DNA from: Byssothecium circinans
Taxonomy: Eukaryota > Ascomycota > Dothideomycetes > Pleosporales > Massarinaceae
Reading direction: 5' to 3'
NCBI GenBank assembly: GCA_010015675.1
Contig: ML977034.1
Span: 143,088 to 179,476, forward strand
Length of the DNA: 36,389 nt
The position numbers and the translations under genes are program-made. Shown piece by piece: positions 33,236-36,389 of the stretch; the stretch's first letter is position 1, and each line of letters starts with the position of its first letter. The notes under the pieces were generated by a model. It saw nothing but the letters and a program-made list of their open reading frames with translations, did not search any database and had not been told where the DNA came from.

Positions 33236-34800
33236 ATGCCTTAACTAACAAACGCGTTACTTATTTAATAAGAAGGTAGGATTAAGCTTGCCCTTTAAGC
33301 TTACTATTTAGGCTAATTTACAAGCCTCTAACGCGCTGCTAAAGCTTTTAATATTCGTTATTAGAGCCTTTCTAACTGCATTAATGGAATCACCTTTTAA
33401 CTAAATACAGTTCTAAACCATTCAAAACTATCCTTAACTAAAGAGGACACGCTTATCTAATATATCCTTAACCTTAATTTGCAAGGATTTGCGCCTACGT
33501 TGGGTGAAGTGCTAGATATAGTGAATAAACTACTACGCAAGTAGGGTAGTAAAAAAGTAGGCGTTAACTAGGTAAAATAGTTCATAAACTATTTAGAACT
33601 ATTATAAATAGTCTAGAACTATTTAAAGGACTATTAGAGAGCTTTATAGAAGGATCCTAAAGTAGTTAGCACGTAGTTTAAGCTTGTGTAGGACACTAAA
33701 GTAAAGTACAGCATACATAATAATGATATATACAACTTTAATAAAACTAGCGTTTAAATAGGTATTATTAGCTCTATAAAAGTAGTTACTAGCTTAGAGA
33801 AGCAAGAAAGGCCTACAATAGTTTAGCTAAGCGATAAAGAGTAAGTGATAGATATCTAGAGTATATATTCAAATAGTACATTCACTCTACTATTTATTAT
33901 ATATAAAGGACATGTTTATATCTTTTCGTGGTACTAGGAAGCTAATATACTACATAATTAAAAGCTCTTAGTTTTAAAGAATAGATAGATGACTAATAAG
34001 CTTAGTCTTATGTAGTTAAAGCACTTTAACGCGCATATAAAAGTAAGAACTATTAGCGTCTATTAGTTGCTAATTTTAGATGACTATAAAAGCTACTTTA
34101 ATTAAGATTTTAAGGATTATTATTATGATAATAAGATTCTTATACTTTGTATACTACTATATACGTTACACATCCTCCAGCCACTTAATGTAGTATTATT
34201 CTTGCTGCTTAAGCGTAAGTACTCTAATATCATTTAGGGCTTAGCATAATAGCGCGTTTTATATATTAATAAGGAAGCGTTCCTACTAGCCTTTAAAGAT
34301 GTGTTTTTAAGCGTATTTGTAGTTTAGAACTATTAAAAGGCTTTTAAGGCAATAGGGCTAGTCCCTCTAAACGCGTAGGTAGTACTTAATTACTTTAATA
34401 TGCGTATATGCACCCTACTAGGACCCCTACTACTAGAAACGCTATAGTTATTAAGGACTCTAAGTAATACACGCGAATTTAGCTTATAGTTAAAGTTTAT
34501 ACGTAATTTTATTACTTAGTTACTATAAATGGCATAGGATAGGCTTTTATAGCTTATTAAAGGCACTAAGTTAGTGCTACATAATACAGCACTTATAAAG
34601 GCGCGTATTAAAGAGCTTAAATAGCAACTTACAGTAATAACTAAGTAAAAAACACGTAAGCGCAAGTATCTTTAGAAGGGTAGCACTATAAAGTATAGTT
34701 CTATAGCAGACTAGAATAGTTCTAAACTATTAAGAATAGTTTAGAACTATAAAAGGGTAAAAGTAGAAGGTAAGTATAAGATGCAATAATTAAATATTCG
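33236..34800 (+). pseudogene. Fot1/pogo-type DDD transposase, RIP-degraded
   Basis: ATG 33236 opens a frame that stays in phase to about 34700-34800 with many TAG/TAA codons at Gln/Trp positions. The N-terminus has pogo/CENP-B-like helix-turn-helix features (EGRIKLAL, RAAKAFNIRY, then KLSLTKEDTLI and LNLQGFAPTLGEVLDIVNKLL). The DDE-superfamily core shows DIYNFNKT at about codon 164 (family DIYNFDETG), LILDDYKS with D282, and LQPLNVV with N318 where the third Asp belongs. The 282-318 spacing equals DD35D. So first and third catalytic Asp are now Asn, each explained by one G-to-A change. The exact C-terminus is unclear. When active it would cut and paste the element at TA sites. Confidence 0.88.
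34716..34750. repeat. 16-bp perfect hairpin near the transposase 3' end
   Basis: ATAGTTCTAAACTATT at 34716-34731 and its exact reverse complement at 34735-34750 are separated by AAG. The same short motif family occurs in Copia-2. A terminator-like or replication-slippage origin is possible; no function can be shown. Confidence 0.75.
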
Positions 34801-35007
34801 CCACTACGGCAACTACGGGAAGGCTAGGCATAACACGAGAACATGTTAAATAGATAAAGAGGGTTCTTCTAGGTTAAAGGCTAGTACTTAGTTTATTATG
34901 TTAAGTAGTAATGCAGACGATAATAATAATAAAATTAAGTAAGTTAGTATTGCTAAGGAAAAGTAGCTATCTTAATAGTATAGCCATCTTAATAGTGCTT
35001 TACGTTA

Positions 35008-36095
35008 TAAAGCTTCTCTTATCTATATGTTACAAATAGAAAGAATATAGGGTATTTAGGACTAGATAGTGCAGCGTAAGAAGTATTAAGCCTAAAGGAT
35101 AGCAACACGATAATACGCAAGGCAGGATTAGGTTAGCAGTCATGTAATAGTAGGATGCTTAGTAAGATTAGTAATCTTAGTATTAAGCAACCTAAGCATG
35201 CTAATCATAACAACTTAAAGGAATAGAATAGGTAGGATAAAAGACTAGATAGATCTCCTTTGTCTTTCTAATTCTAATTCTTTGTAGTTAACTCTCTTTA
35301 GTTTATCTTTTACCTAGATTAATACTTAGTTATTCTATAGTCTATTATAGAATTAAAGTTCTTTAGTAAGATAAGTTGCATAGTACGTTTGCCTCTTAAA
35401 TTACTAAAGACTACTATCTAAAGTATACACCTTATATAACTAATCTCCTTTAATATGGATTAGACTTAGTAAGTATACTATATAGTAATACTATAGCTAT
35501 TCTAATCTATTTAACTACTTCTATAATTCTCTATAGTATTAAATATATAAGGCTTTAGATTCTAAAGTGTATACTTTAGGCTACTTACTAGTAAAGTTAT
35601 AATATAGTAATTAGTCTTTAAAACTAGTATAAATATAGTATACCTACTAACTATACTATAGTCTTATTTCTATTAGCGCTTACTTATAAGCTATTATATA
35701 GTATTAAATATGCTAACTACTAAGGATAAGTGTCTCTACTATAGTAATATAATATATAGATAATAATTTAGAGAATATTATACTATAAGGACTAGCGTCG
35801 TAAAATACTATTAGTTGCGTAGGTGAAAGAGTAATTTTGCTATAATATATATAGCAAGCTTGCACTACCTTTAATAATACTAATATTCTGCCTCGCATAT
35901 ATTTGCTTAGTAATTATAGTTTTACCTTTGCACGTAGCTATAATACTATTTTTACTAACCTGCAAGTAGGGGTCTATAGCCCTACCTACCCTATCTAGTA
36001 AGACGGCTAGCCGTGCTTAGTAATTAAATAGATAGCTTTAGAATCTATGCTAGCATTAGCTAAGTATAGAGATAAAGATATAAAATATAATTAGT
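35008..36095. other. AT-rich RIP-like DNA, unidentified
   Basis: No domain recognised. The first 220 bp continue, in phase, the broken frame seen before the Fot1-like insertion. A 61-codon minus-strand frame at 35713-35898 shows nothing familiar. A short inverted motif CTAAAGTATACAC/GTGTATACTTTAG lies at about 35417 and 35567. Confidence 0.45.
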
Positions 36096-36097
36096 TA

Positions 36098-36389
36098 ACG
36101 TAAAGCACCATCGAACCGCGCACACCATCGAACCGCGCAGAAATGCTTGCAAGGAACATCAAATAGTATTATCTTAATAACAAAGCCAAACCTGAATATT
36201 TTCTTTTAAAATTTTAAACCTAGATAGATATATATATAATCAAGTAGGTGTTAAATTTATAGAGCTATAGCGTACGTAATGTAGTAGTTATTAGTAAGAG
36301 AAGAAATCTTAGGTAAAACCTACTTTTACCTATAGATTAATAGCTAAACATTACTAATAGGCTATATAACTTTTAGGACTTACTTATTA
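36098..36389. mobile_element. Left end of a third TA-flanked inverted-repeat transposon
   Basis: TA at 36096-36097 is followed by ACGTAAAG, then a perfect 17-bp tandem pair at 36106-36122 and 36123-36139 (CACCATCGAACCGCGCA). Inside, the sequence matches the right inner end of the 19805-20773 element for about 40 bp (AGTATTATCTTAATAACAAA, then GC(C/T)AAACC). The right terminus lies outside the window, so size and coding capacity are unknown. Confidence 0.75.

Larger units (their letters stand above)
33156..35005 (+). mobile_element. Fot1/pogo-type (Tc1/mariner superfamily) DNA transposon, RIP-inactivated
   Basis: The element is 1850 bp with TA duplications. Its long inverted repeats start A(T/C)GTAAAG and carry a tandem 17-bp unit at 33164-33180 (CACTATTAAGACAGCTA) and 33181-33197. 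The right end mirrors this at about 34964-34997. The TIR continues through CTACTTTTTCTTAGCAATACTAA. One transposase frame fills the interior. Length, TA target and domain content are those of the Fot1 group. Confidence 0.92.

Overview
This window looks like nuclear DNA of a filamentous ascomycete (Pezizomycotina). The evidence is one intact multi-exon alpha-1,3-glucan synthase gene with 44-56 nt GT-AG introns, set among transposons that carry repeat-induced point mutation (RIP) scars. In the scars, C:G to T:A changes turn Gln and Trp codons into TAG/TAA/TGA, Cys into Tyr and Asp into Asn, while reading frames mostly stay aligned. A Dothideomycete is plausible, but that is inference.

Layout. 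(1) About 1-2050: AT-rich, RIP-degraded DNA with the RT/RNase H part of a Ty3/Gypsy element on the minus strand. (2) About 2050-12950: an island of normal base composition. Its first 2.9 kb holds no gene I can recognise. It is followed by one complete gene, AGS1, in seven exons (5205-12852, 2450 codons by my splicing). (3) About 12950-36389: a nested stack of transposons. The oldest visible layer is a minus-strand Ty1/Copia element (Copia-1), now in three pieces (about 12950-17283, 24932-25379, 32197-32562). A second, plus-strand Copia (Copia-2, 17284-24926) sits in the Copia-1 gag, with two 158-bp LTRs and TAATA target duplications. Copia-2 is itself interrupted in its integrase by a TA-flanked inverted-repeat DNA transposon (19805-20773) whose centre is a 730-N assembly gap. 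A Ty3/Gypsy chromovirus (25380-32191, minus, two 487-bp LTRs, TTTAT duplications) also sits in the Copia-1 gag. To the right lie a 1850-bp Fot1/pogo-type transposon (33156-35005) with a RIP-inactivated DD35D transposase, and the left end of another TA-flanked element (36098 to the window end).

Two observations stand out. First, the chromovirus carries, antisense and tail-to-tail with pol, a single-frame degraded ORF (25980-26522). Its Cys and Cys-to-Tyr spacing is that of a fungal Zn(II)2Cys6 cluster, followed by a charged helical, coiled-coil-like region. Second, three DNA transposons share one terminus design: TA, eight bases beginning ACGTA, then a 17-bp unit repeated twice in tandem. The unit sequence differs between elements, yet both tandem copies within an element change together.

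No tRNA, rRNA, CRISPR array or bacterial-type operon was seen. Except for AGS1, all coding material here is broken.
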